From Saprospiraceae bacterium (lineage in GTDB: Bacteria > Bacteroidota > Bacteroidia > Chitinophagales > Saprospiraceae), in assembly GCA_947441325.1 (NCBI GenBank), contig CANETR010000126.1:1-6501 (forward strand): a stretch of DNA of 6,501 nucleotides, in the 5' to 3' direction. The notes beneath the pieces are model-generated. The model was not told where the DNA came from. It did not search any database and saw only the letters and a list, made by a program, of their open reading frames with translations. The position numbers and the translations under genes are program-made. Of the stretch, positions 1-5,974 are shown piece after piece. How positions within the stretch are numbered: position 1 is the stretch's first letter; the number at the start of each line of letters is the position of its first letter.

Positions 1-185
1 GTACCCTCAAGAATCATGGCAGGAAGTTGATAGCATAATGACTTTCCACCGCCGGTAGGCATTATAACAAAAGTATCTTTACCATCTAGCACACTCTGTA
101 CAATTGCTTCCTGGTTACCTTTAAATTTATTAAATCCGAAAAACTGTTTAAGGTATTCCTGTAAAACTGAATTATCTGAGGTCAT
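1..185 (-). CDS. recQ: ATP-dependent DNA helicase RecQ, N-terminal fragment (cut by window edge)
   Basis: Reading the minus strand from the ATG at 185-183 gives 61 codons that stay open to the left edge. RecQ helicases unwind DNA 3'-5' with ATP during recombination and repair. The fragment shows the family's opening layout. Residues about 15-26 ([12 protein letters not shown]) match RecQ motif 0, with the adenine-contacting Gln at position 25. Residues 43-49 (PTGGGKS) are the Walker A motif (motif I), and LCYQLPA follows directly, as is typical of RecQ. The start fits because motif 0 normally lies near the N-terminus. The helicase core, zinc-binding and HRDC regions are outside the window, so completeness cannot be judged. 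The gene is divergent from the monooxygenase gene on its right. Another SF2 helicase is possible but the [14 protein letters not shown] pattern makes RecQ very likely. Confidence 0.9.
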   Translation of the reverse strand, partial: MTSDNSVLQEYLKQFFGFNKFKGNQEAIVQSVLDGKDTFVIMPTGGGKSLCYQLPAMILEG

Positions 186-206
186 ATAGTGTTTGGAATT
201 ATTAAT

Positions 207-218
207 ATTCAGCTGAAT
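207..218. repeat. 12-bp perfect palindrome upstream of recQ
   Basis: ATTCAGCTGAAT reads the same on both strands. It lies 21 bp before the recQ start codon, within its 5' leader or promoter area, in otherwise A/T-rich non-coding DNA. It could be a dimer-binding operator. A 12-bp palindrome in a region this short is mildly notable but can arise by chance. No function is assigned. Confidence 0.35.
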
Positions 219-338
219 GCAATTATTGGTTTTAAATTGGATTGCAGTTGTATTCAATATAAAAATAAGAAAAATTATGAGATTTATGTATGTTTTTTTT
301 CTAAATTTATCAAATTAACGAATAAGGTCAGCGCTAGA

Positions 339-366
339 TTTGTATTGTTTCAATACTGTATTTTTG
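339..366 (+). promoter_or_regulatory. Candidate Bacteroidota-type promoter for the ABM monooxygenase (and possibly aroA)
   Basis: TATTTTTG at 359-366 is a full match to the Bacteroidota sigma-factor -7 consensus TAnnTTTG. A TTTG at 339-342 stands in the -33 position, with a 16-bp gap that is slightly shorter than usual (about 17-23). Transcription would begin around 372-375, leaving a leader of about 20 nt before the ATG at 393. This fits the gene and makes the site the best promoter candidate in the window. It could also serve aroA, since no terminator is visible between the two genes. Confidence 0.4.
342..356. repeat. Inverted repeat GTATTG-TTT-CAATAC inside the promoter candidate
   Basis: Two perfect 6-bp half sites are separated by 3 bp. 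They lie exactly between the -33-like TTTG and the -7 box of the candidate promoter. Operators of dimeric repressors are often found in this position, so an operator role is inferred. It could instead be a chance A/T-rich repeat. No regulator gene lies nearby in the window. Confidence 0.4.
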
Positions 367-392
367 TAAATTAAAGAAAATTATCTAATTAT

Positions 393-689
393 ATGTTTGT
401 TCGAATTGTCAAAATGACTTTCAGACCCGAAAGCACCGAAGTTTTTATTAATTTTTTTGAAGAGTATAAGTTGCAAATTCGAAATGCAGCAGGCTGTCAA
501 TATCTTCAGGTTTTGCAGGACAAAAATCAGCCGAATATAATTTTTTCTTACAGTCATTGGACAACTGAAGCGCATTTGGACGATTACCGAAAGTCTGAAT
601 TGTTCAAAAAAATTTGGCCTAGAACCAAGGAACTGTTTCTACAAGCTCCTGAGGCTTGGACAACAAACATACTGCACGACTTTTCTTAA
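393..689 (+). CDS. Antibiotic biosynthesis monooxygenase (ABM) domain protein, putative quinol monooxygenase type
   Basis: This 98-residue protein has the length and pattern of a single ABM (dimeric alpha-beta barrel) domain. It opens with a beta strand (MFVRIVKMTFRPE). A helix follows with the Phe-rich stretch VFINFFEEY at about 17-25. The strands AGCQYLQVLQD and IIFSYSHW come next, then the characteristic W-x3-AHLDDYRKSELF segment (residues 56-71). Family members include cofactor-free quinone-forming monooxygenases such as YgiN, heme-degrading enzymes, and many proteins of unknown activity. The substrate cannot be inferred here. It lacks a signal peptide, so it is probably cytoplasmic. The start at 393 is preferred over the later Met8 because the first strand of the fold begins at residue 2. 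No Shine-Dalgarno sequence is seen. The stop codon directly abuts the ATG of a 12-codon ORF. aroA lies 98 bp downstream on the same strand with no terminator between. Confidence 0.8.
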   Translation: MFVRIVKMTFRPESTEVFINFFEEYKLQIRNAAGCQYLQVLQDKNQPNIIFSYSHWTTEAHLDDYRKSELFKKIWPRTKELFLQAPEAWTTNILHDFS

Positions 690-728
690 ATGATTTTATC
701 AGTAATTGTCGCAGCAGGTAGAAGCTAA
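690..728 (+). pseudogene. 12-codon mini-ORF, possible remnant of an enzyme N-terminus
   Basis: The ATG follows the monooxygenase TAA with no gap, and the ORF encodes MILSVIVAAGRS before a TAA. The peptide resembles the first beta strand of dihydrofolate reductases (starts such as M-I-x-S-hydrophobic-VAA) and also the VIVAAGRS start of IspD-like nucleotidyltransferases. The rest of either gene is absent, because aroA begins 59 bp later. In the same frame, reading past the stop stays open to about 840 without recognisable similarity. It may be a deletion scar, a short translated leader, or chance. The match is too short to decide. Confidence 0.2.
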
Positions 729-787
729 GAATTGTTTAAGTTTTTAGATATATTAAAAGAAGCCTTTGTACCTATAAGAAAGCAAAT

Positions 788-2032
788 ATGCCTTCACTCA
801 AACTTAGTTTTAAAGAATCATCCTCGCAGCAGTGCCCATTGATAAGTTTAAATGGGTCAAAAAGTATCAGCAATAGAGTACTTTTAATTCAGGCCTTGTC
901 AAAAAAAGAAACTGAAATTGATAACCTGTCAAAAGCCTCCGATACTGCCATTATGAGTCGCTTGCTAAAAAATAGCAATGATCTGATTTTGGATGCCGGA
1001 GATGCTGGAACCGCCTTTCGATTTATGACGGCATATTTAGCTTTGAAACCTGGCAAACATTTTCTTACAGGTAGTGCAAGGATGTTTCAGCGACCTATAG
1101 CAGTTTTGGTAGATGCGCTAAATTCTTTGGGAGCAAAAATTAGTTATTCAGCTAAAATTGGATATCCCCCCTTATCGATCAGTAGTGGTAATTTTGATGA
1201 TTATTCCAATGAAATAAGCGTTGATGCATCCGTGAGTAGTCAATACATCTCTGCCTTGCTAATGATTGGGCCTTGTTTGCCAAATGGTTTAAAAATAAAC
1301 ATTTCGAATGGAGTAGTTTCGGAGCCATACATAGATATGACGATTAGTCTGATGGAATATTTTGGGCAGATAGTATATAAAGAAAATAATTCATTCACTG
1401 TAAAATCTGGTAAATACAACCCAATATCTTATGCCATTGAATCAGACTGGTCGGCGGCATCCTATTATTATTCAATTGCGGCAATTTCTAATAAGAGCAT
1501 AAACATCAGGTTAAAAACCCTGTACCAGGATAGTATCCAAGGGGATTCAAGAATAGCGGAGATAATGAATGAATTTGGTATAAGTACTGAATTTGAGGCG
1601 AATGGAACAGTCTTAATTAGTAACCGGAATAGAAAAATTCCTTCTAATTTCGAATATGATTTTACAAATTGTCCGGATCTGGCACAAACTATAACAGTTA
1701 TTTGTGCGGCATTGAATATCCCATCAACACTAAAAGGGCTTAAAACACTTAAAATAAAAGAGACTGACCGCATTGCTGCCCTAAAAAATGAATTGGAAGC
1801 CCTGGGCGCAGAAATTGATGCTGATGATGAAACAATTATTATCAAAAAAGGAATTGATAAGAATGCAAATCCAAAGCAAATAAAAACATATAAGGATCAC
1901 AGAATGGCTATGTCATTCGCAGCCCTGGCTTTGATATATGGAACTATAAAATTCGACGATGCGGATGTAGTAGCAAAATCATATCCTGATTTTTGGGATG
2001 ATTTATTAAAATTAGGATTTACTACAAAATAA
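788..2032 (+). CDS. aroA: 3-phosphoshikimate 1-carboxyvinyltransferase (EPSP synthase)
   Basis: This cytoplasmic enzyme joins phosphoenolpyruvate to shikimate-3-phosphate, the sixth step of the shikimate pathway leading to chorismate. The 414-residue protein is full length for the Bacteroidota form. Visible motifs, in order, are GSKSISNR (23-30), the PEP-site loop DAGDAGTAFR (69-78), QRPIAVLVDAL (101-111), SSQYISALLM (150-159), SEPYIDMT (178-185), SDWSAASYYY (219-228), DFTNCPDLAQT (291-301) with the catalytic Asp (E. coli Asp313 equivalent), KETDR (324-328) with the catalytic Glu (E. coli Glu341 equivalent), DHRMAM (370-375) and the C-terminal AKSYPDFW. The glycine of the PEP loop (Gly74, apparently E. 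coli Gly96) is kept. Asp replaces the usual Asn or Ala two residues before it, and Asn22 replaces the common Pro in LPGSKS. No essential residue appears missing. The start is the first ATG before the first strand, after an A/T-rich leader. The gene may be cotranscribed with the upstream monooxygenase gene. Confidence 0.95.
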   Translation: MPSLKLSFKESSSQQCPLISLNGSKSISNRVLLIQALSKKETEIDNLSKASDTAIMSRLLKNSNDLILDAGDAGTAFRFMTAYLALKPGKHFLTGSARMFQRPIAVLVDALNSLGAKISYSAKIGYPPLSISSGNFDDYSNEISVDASVSSQYISALLMIGPCLPNGLKINISNGVVSEPYIDMTISLMEYFGQIVYKENNSFTVKSGKYNPISYAIESDWSAASYYYSIAAISNKSINIRLKTLYQDSIQGDSRIAEIMNEFGISTEFEANGTVLISNRNRKIPSNFEYDFTNCPDLAQTITVICAALNIPSTLKGLKTLKIKETDRIAALKNELEALGAEIDADDETIIIKKGIDKNANPKQIKTYKDHRMAMSFAALALIYGTIKFDDADVVAKSYPDFWDDLLKLGFTTK

Positions 2033-2063
2033 AAAACCCCGAATCTAGTGAAGAAACGGGGTT
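2031..2063. terminator. Rho-independent terminator shared by convergent aroA and gltA
   Basis: A 7-bp perfect stem, AACCCCG (2035-2041) pairing with CGGGGTT (2057-2063), closes a 15-nt loop. It sits between the two convergent stop codons and overlaps the last base pairs of aroA. Read on the minus strand, the stem runs into a T tract, so it is a classical terminator for gltA. Read on the plus strand it has the stem preceded by A residues but only a poor T tract, so aroA termination there is probably weaker. Confidence 0.8.
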
Positions 2064-2082
2064 GTATATGATATTTTGAAAA

Positions 2083-3423
2083 TTAGCTAGTTTGCTTCAA
2101 GATGTCAGCTGCTGCTTTTTCTTCTAAGAATTTTTTGACCGCTTTAGAAGTCAATGATTTAGGGCGCTCCAATGGCATTCCCAATGCTCTCGACCAGATA
2201 CCTGCTGCCAAAACACCTAAGGCGCGAGAAACGCCAAAAAGAACAGTATAATAGCTGAACTCATTCATGCCATAGTGCATAAGCAAGGCACCTGAATGCG
2301 CATCAACATTTGGCCAAGGGTTTTTAACCTTACCAAGATCCTGAAGGATTGGCGGAACAATAGTGAAGAGTCTCCATACAATATTAACGATTGGATCTTC
2401 TTTGATATATTCTTCAGCAAAATGACGTTGGGCAATATATCTTGGGTCTGGCTGACGCAATACAGCATGTCCATATCCAGGGATTACTTTGCCTTCAGAA
2501 AGTGTTCTGTTGATATATTCAGAAAGTTCATCATTTGTAGGTGTGTTGGTACCCAAATCATCAATCATTTCTAAAATCCATTTGATAACTTCCTGATTGG
2601 CCAAACCGTGCAAAGGTCCAGCTAAGGCATTGATACCGGCAGAAAGGCTATAGTAAGGGTCGCTAAGTGTTGAACCAACCAAGTGTGTAGCATGTGCAGA
2701 GGCATTACCACCTTCATGGTCAGCATGAATAGTCAAATACAGACGCATAAGCGTTTTGAACATAGGGTCGTCTGAATTACCCAACATGTGTGCATAATTG
2801 CCACCCCAATCAAGATTTGGATCGGGTGCAATATGATTGTCATTGTGGAAAGAGCGACGGTAGATATAGGCAGCAATTCTGGGAAGTTTTGCAATCAGGT
2901 TCATACTATCTTCGTAGTAAGCGTCCCAATATTCCTCTTTAGGCATGCCCTCATCATATTTCTTTGCAAAGATAGAATCAATTTGTAAAGAAAGGATAGC
3001 CATGGAGAACTGCGTCATTGGATGCGTAGTTTTTGGCATAGATTCAAGCATGTCAAAAACATGTTGTGGTACATCGGCACGCTTTTTCCATTCAGCAGAT
3101 ACCCAATAAGCTTCTTCATTTGTTGGAATATCACCTGTCATCATAAGCCAAAAGAGACCTTCTGGCATAGGTTCCTTACCGTTTGGAATACGTGGCAGGG
3201 AAGACCTGAGTTGATTGATGGAATAACCTCTGAAGCGGATACCTTCATTGGCATCGAGTTCTGATGGTTCCCAAATCATACATTTAATGTCGCGCATTCC
3301 CTTGAATGCCTGATCTATAGTTACTTCACAGAGCTTAACATGCCCGTGGTTTTTGAGAAGTTCTTTGTTTTCCTGAAAAAGCGCTGCAGCTTTTTCGGCA
3401 AACTTCTGTTTTAAAATATCCAT
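2083..3423 (-). CDS. gltA: Citrate synthase, mitochondrial/eukaryotic-type
   Basis: The enzyme condenses acetyl-CoA and oxaloacetate to citrate at the entry of the TCA cycle. The 446-residue protein carries the catalytic triad in canonical settings: His272 in AGPLHGLANQ, His319 in PGYGHAVLR and Asp374 in NVDAHSG, matching pig His274, His320 and Asp375. Other diagnostic blocks are LTIHADHEGGNASAH (231-245), KNPWPNVDAHSG (367-378) and YYTVLFGVSRALGVLA (391-406), followed by IWSRALG-PLERPKS. These blocks are nearly those of animal mitochondrial citrate synthase, not of the hexameric E. coli GltA. It lacks a targeting extension and begins MDILKQKF, as expected of a cytoplasmic bacterial protein. 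The ATG is preceded on the minus strand by three tandem TTTAA units, with no Shine-Dalgarno. A TATTTTTA at 3486-3479 (minus) is a one-mismatch -7 candidate but has no well-spaced TTG. rmlA lies 136 bp upstream on the same strand, so independent transcription is likely. Confidence 0.95.
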   Translation of the reverse strand: MDILKQKFAEKAAALFQENKELLKNHGHVKLCEVTIDQAFKGMRDIKCMIWEPSELDANEGIRFRGYSINQLRSSLPRIPNGKEPMPEGLFWLMMTGDIPTNEEAYWVSAEWKKRADVPQHVFDMLESMPKTTHPMTQFSMAILSLQIDSIFAKKYDEGMPKEEYWDAYYEDSMNLIAKLPRIAAYIYRRSFHNDNHIAPDPNLDWGGNYAHMLGNSDDPMFKTLMRLYLTIHADHEGGNASAHATHLVGSTLSDPYYSLSAGINALAGPLHGLANQEVIKWILEMIDDLGTNTPTNDELSEYINRTLSEGKVIPGYGHAVLRQPDPRYIAQRHFAEEYIKEDPIVNIVWRLFTIVPPILQDLGKVKNPWPNVDAHSGALLMHYGMNEFSYYTVLFGVSRALGVLAAGIWSRALGMPLERPKSLTSKAVKKFLEEKAAADILKQTS

Positions 3424-3514
3424 TGCTATTAAATTAAATTAAAGATGATTTAATAAGACGATTCATTTGTTTGCAGAGTAAAAATAGCCTTTTCTAGCAA
3501 TTTTTAAACCTAAA

Positions 3515-3543
3515 TTTTCAAAAACAACAAATAATTTTGAAAA
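3515..3543. repeat. 9-bp perfect inverted repeat between rmlA and gltA
   Basis: TTTTCAAAA (3515-3523) and TTTTGAAAA (3535-3543) are perfect inverted copies separated by 11 nt. The element lies 17 bp beyond the rmlA stop and about 92 bp before the gltA start. On the minus strand it is preceded by a run of T residues. It could act as a weak A/T-rich transcription end for rmlA or as a protein-binding site upstream of gltA. The low sequence complexity keeps confidence modest. Confidence 0.35.
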
Positions 3544-3559
3544 AGTTTAAAAAAATCAG

Positions 3560-4432
3560 CTAGTAGCCCATTTTCAGCAGGCGAAGCAGGTATTCGCCAT
3601 ATCCACTTTTTTTGTATTTTTCACCTAGTTTTTCCAATTGAGTTGCATCGATAAAGCCCATCTGATAGGCTATTTCCTCAATACACCCTATTTTTAAACC
3701 CTGTCTTTGTTCAATGACCTCAATAAATTGGGCAGCCTGCATGAGCGAGGTGATGGTTCCAGTATCGAGCCAGGCAACGCCACGCCCCATATTCATAACC
3801 TTAAGTTGTTGACGTTTAAGGTATTCAAGGTTTAGATCAGTTATTTCCAATTCGCCCCGGGGGCTTGGTTTTAGATTTTTAGAAATTTCCACTACCGAAT
3901 TGTCATAAAAATAGATGCCAGGTACAGCATAATTCGATTTTGGCTCTGCAGGCTTCTCTTCAATGGAGATAGCATTGCCATGTGGGTCAAATTCAACTAC
4001 TCCGTATCTCTCAGGATCGGAAACCGGATAAGCGAAAATAACACCACCTTCATCGTTTTTCGAAGCTTGAAGCAATTGTTCATCGAGCTTACTGCCATAA
4101 AAAATATTATCACCAAGGATTAGTGCTACATGGTCGTCGCCTATAAATTCCTCGCCAAGTATAAAGGCCTGAGCAATTCCTTCCGGATTAGGCTGCTCGA
4201 CATAACTGAACTTGCAACCAATTTCGGCACCATCACCAAGAAGTTTTTTAAAATTTGGCAAATCGTAAGGAGTAGAAATTATCAGAATTTCTTTAATGCC
4301 TGCCGACATCAGCGTAGACAGGGGGTAATATATCATTGGTTTGTCATAAACCGGCATAAGTTGCTTACTTACTGCAATGGTCAATGGGTAAAGTCTGGTA
4401 CCCGAGCCGCCGGCTAAGATGATTCCTTTCAT
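3560..4432 (-). CDS. rmlA: Glucose-1-phosphate thymidylyltransferase
   Basis: RmlA (RfbA) makes dTDP-glucose from glucose-1-phosphate and dTTP. This is the first step toward dTDP-L-rhamnose and related deoxysugars for surface polysaccharides. The 290-residue length is that of the family. The nucleotide-binding signature [16 protein letters not shown] is at 3-18, followed by [21 protein letters not shown] (22-42). The metal-binding Asp108 lies in LGDNIFYG. The sugar-binding region has EEKP (158-161) and [11 protein letters not shown] (167-177). The second metal-site Asp223 lies in WLDTGT. The start is fixed because the Rossmann strand begins at residue 3. The gene stands apart: rmlB, rmlC and rmlD are not on either side within the window. 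It is divergent from the MFS gene across 193 bp in which I find no promoter that fits both boxes of the consensus. Confidence 0.95.
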   Translation of the reverse strand: MKGIILAGGSGTRLYPLTIAVSKQLMPVYDKPMIYYPLSTLMSAGIKEILIISTPYDLPNFKKLLGDGAEIGCKFSYVEQPNPEGIAQAFILGEEFIGDDHVALILGDNIFYGSKLDEQLLQASKNDEGGVIFAYPVSDPERYGVVEFDPHGNAISIEEKPAEPKSNYAVPGIYFYDNSVVEISKNLKPSPRGELEITDLNLEYLKRQQLKVMNMGRGVAWLDTGTITSLMQAAQFIEVIEQRQGLKIGCIEEIAYQMGFIDATQLEKLGEKYKKSGYGEYLLRLLKMGY

Positions 4433-4625
4433 AATTGATTTTAGATTATCAATGTTTTATAAATTAAATTGATTGTTTAATTCCAATAAATCTGAATTAA
4501 AATCGGGAGAATGCTTAAAAATAACTTTATTTGCATGATTTGAAAAGGAATCATAGAATTTTTTATCAACTATTCTTAGCTGCCTTTGTTCAGAATCTTT
4601 TAATTTGTATTAGAGATATATTCAA

Positions 4626-5849
4626 ATGCCCTATAAGCGTCAGGAAAAATTGTTGCTTGCATCTTTGGCAGGTGCAAAATTTACACATATCATGGATTTC
4701 ATGGTAATGATGCCATTGGGGCCTCTACTCATGAAAACATTGGATATATCAGCGCAGCAATTTGGCTTTTTGGTAGCTTCCTATACTATCAGCGCAGGTG
4801 TAGCTGTCTTATTATCGGCATTATTTATTGACAAATTGCCCCGCAGAAAGACCTTACTTATTGTTTATCTAGGTTTTATGTTAGGAACCCTTGTGTGCGG
4901 AATGTCTAACAGCTATATAACCCTTGTTTTAGCACGTATGCTGACAGGCATATTCGGCGGGGTGCTAAATGCACTTATATTGTCGACAGTAGGCGATACT
5001 TTTCCTATTGAAAAGAGGGCAGGAGCTATGGGCGTGGTGATGAGTGCTTTCTCGGCTGCAGCAGCATTAGGAGTGCCTTTTGGCATTTATCTGGCTTCAC
5101 TGGGCGACTGGAACTGGCCATTTTTTGTTATTGTAATACTAAGTTTGCCACTTTGGTTTGGTATCTACTTCTTTGTACCCAAAAAAGAAAAAATTGAAGA
5201 AAGTGTAGCGCAACTCACTAAAAGTTCAGGCGCTTATTTCGAAGTTTTTACAAGAGTTTTACGCAATAAGAACCAACTGACAGCTTTAGGTATGAGTCTG
5301 GCTTTGGTGCTTGGACAATTTATGATCATTCCTTATTTGAGTCCCTATATGGTCGCTAATATTGGATTTAGTCAAATTCAATTGGTGTACATTTATTTGT
5401 GTGGAGGATTGAGCACACTGGTGACAGGACCAATAATAGGAAGATTAGCCGATAAATATGGTCACAAAAAACTATTTTTGATTTTTGCAGCTTTCTCTGC
5501 CATTCCACTATTATTAATTACGCATTTGCCGGCAGTTTCTATGTCATTGGCTTTGCTGGCAACAACAACTTTCTTTATTTTTATAAGCGGGAGAATTATC
5601 CCATCAACAACTATGGTGGTTTCGAGCGTTGAATCTAAATACAGAGCAGGTTTTGTGAGTATAAATACCGCAATGCAGCAATTTTCTGCAGGATTGGCTG
5701 CAACAATCAGTGGTTCTATAGTGACGGAAATTGCGGTTCAAGATTCTACTGTCAAAGCCATTAGTGGTTATCATTTTGTCGGTTATCTGGCTGTTGGCCT
5801 TACAGTCATCGCTATGATTTTGGGAAGTAGGTTGAAAGCAGTCAAGTAA
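4626..5849 (+). CDS. Major facilitator superfamily transporter (DHA1/AraJ-like, probable drug or sugar efflux)
   Basis: This 407-residue integral membrane protein has the usual MFS size and about 12 hydrophobic segments in two six-helix halves, joined by a charged loop at about 185-215. TM1 contains FTHIMDFMVMMPLGPLL (19-35), typical of the AraJ-type proton-coupled efflux branch. Motif A appears between TM2 and TM3 as LFIDKLPRRKTLL (66-78) and recurs in the second half as GRLADKYGHKK (272-282). A motif C-like segment, ALGVPFGIYLASLGDWNWPFF, lies around 147-167. The protein should reside in the inner membrane and export small molecules by proton antiport. The substrate cannot be read from sequence. 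The start is the first ATG after the divergent intergenic region, with an A/T-rich leader and no Shine-Dalgarno. A TTTG at 4585-4588 is followed 19 nt later only by the poor box TATTAGAG. No strong terminator follows the gene. Confidence 0.88.
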   Translation: MPYKRQEKLLLASLAGAKFTHIMDFMVMMPLGPLLMKTLDISAQQFGFLVASYTISAGVAVLLSALFIDKLPRRKTLLIVYLGFMLGTLVCGMSNSYITLVLARMLTGIFGGVLNALILSTVGDTFPIEKRAGAMGVVMSAFSAAAALGVPFGIYLASLGDWNWPFFVIVILSLPLWFGIYFFVPKKEKIEESVAQLTKSSGAYFEVFTRVLRNKNQLTALGMSLALVLGQFMIIPYLSPYMVANIGFSQIQLVYIYLCGGLSTLVTGPIIGRLADKYGHKKLFLIFAAFSAIPLLLITHLPAVSMSLALLATTTFFIFISGRIIPSTTMVVSSVESKYRAGFVSINTAMQQFSAGLAATISGSIVTEIAVQDSTVKAISGYHFVGYLAVGLTVIAMILGSRLKAVK

Positions 5850-5974
5850 ACAATCGCTTTGCTAATTTAGAGGACAGAAGGGAGGAATTAGACTATGGTA
5901 AAATTTCTACTTCGAAACGCTTCCTTCTTAATTTGTAAAAAAGGCTTATCTTAGCTTTATAATTTGAAATAAAT

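Noticed and set aside
189..374. Plus-strand 61-codon open frame in the recQ/monooxygenase intergenic region
   Set aside because: Low-complexity A/T-rich translation with many Ile, Phe, Lys and Asn residues, no recognisable domain, and it overlaps the candidate promoter and its inverted repeat.
1468..1845. Minus-strand 125-codon open frame inside aroA
   Set aside because: It lies antisense to conserved EPSP synthase motifs, and its own translation shows no domain.
2296..2574. Plus-strand open frame antisense to gltA, with others at 2788-2988 and 3022-3264
   Set aside because: All are complements of strongly conserved citrate synthase codons, and the predicted peptides have no family features.
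4130..4417. Plus-strand 95-codon open frame antisense to the 5' half of rmlA
   Set aside because: It is the shadow of the conserved nucleotide-binding region of rmlA, with no independent support.
3430..4470. The 11-mer TAAATTAAATT occurs upstream of both gltA (3430-3440) and rmlA (4460-4470)
   Set aside because: It is low-complexity A/T sequence at different distances from the two start codons (6 and 27 intervening bases), as expected of A/T-rich Bacteroidota leaders.
4433..4625. Divergent promoter pair for rmlA and the MFS gene
   Set aside because: Several partial TAnnTTTG matches exist on both strands, but none has a TTG at suitable spacing, so no site can be supported.
5862..5891. Inverted repeat CTAATT/AATTAG after the MFS gene as a possible terminator
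   Set aside because: Only 6 A/T-rich base pairs with an 18-nt loop and no T tract after it.
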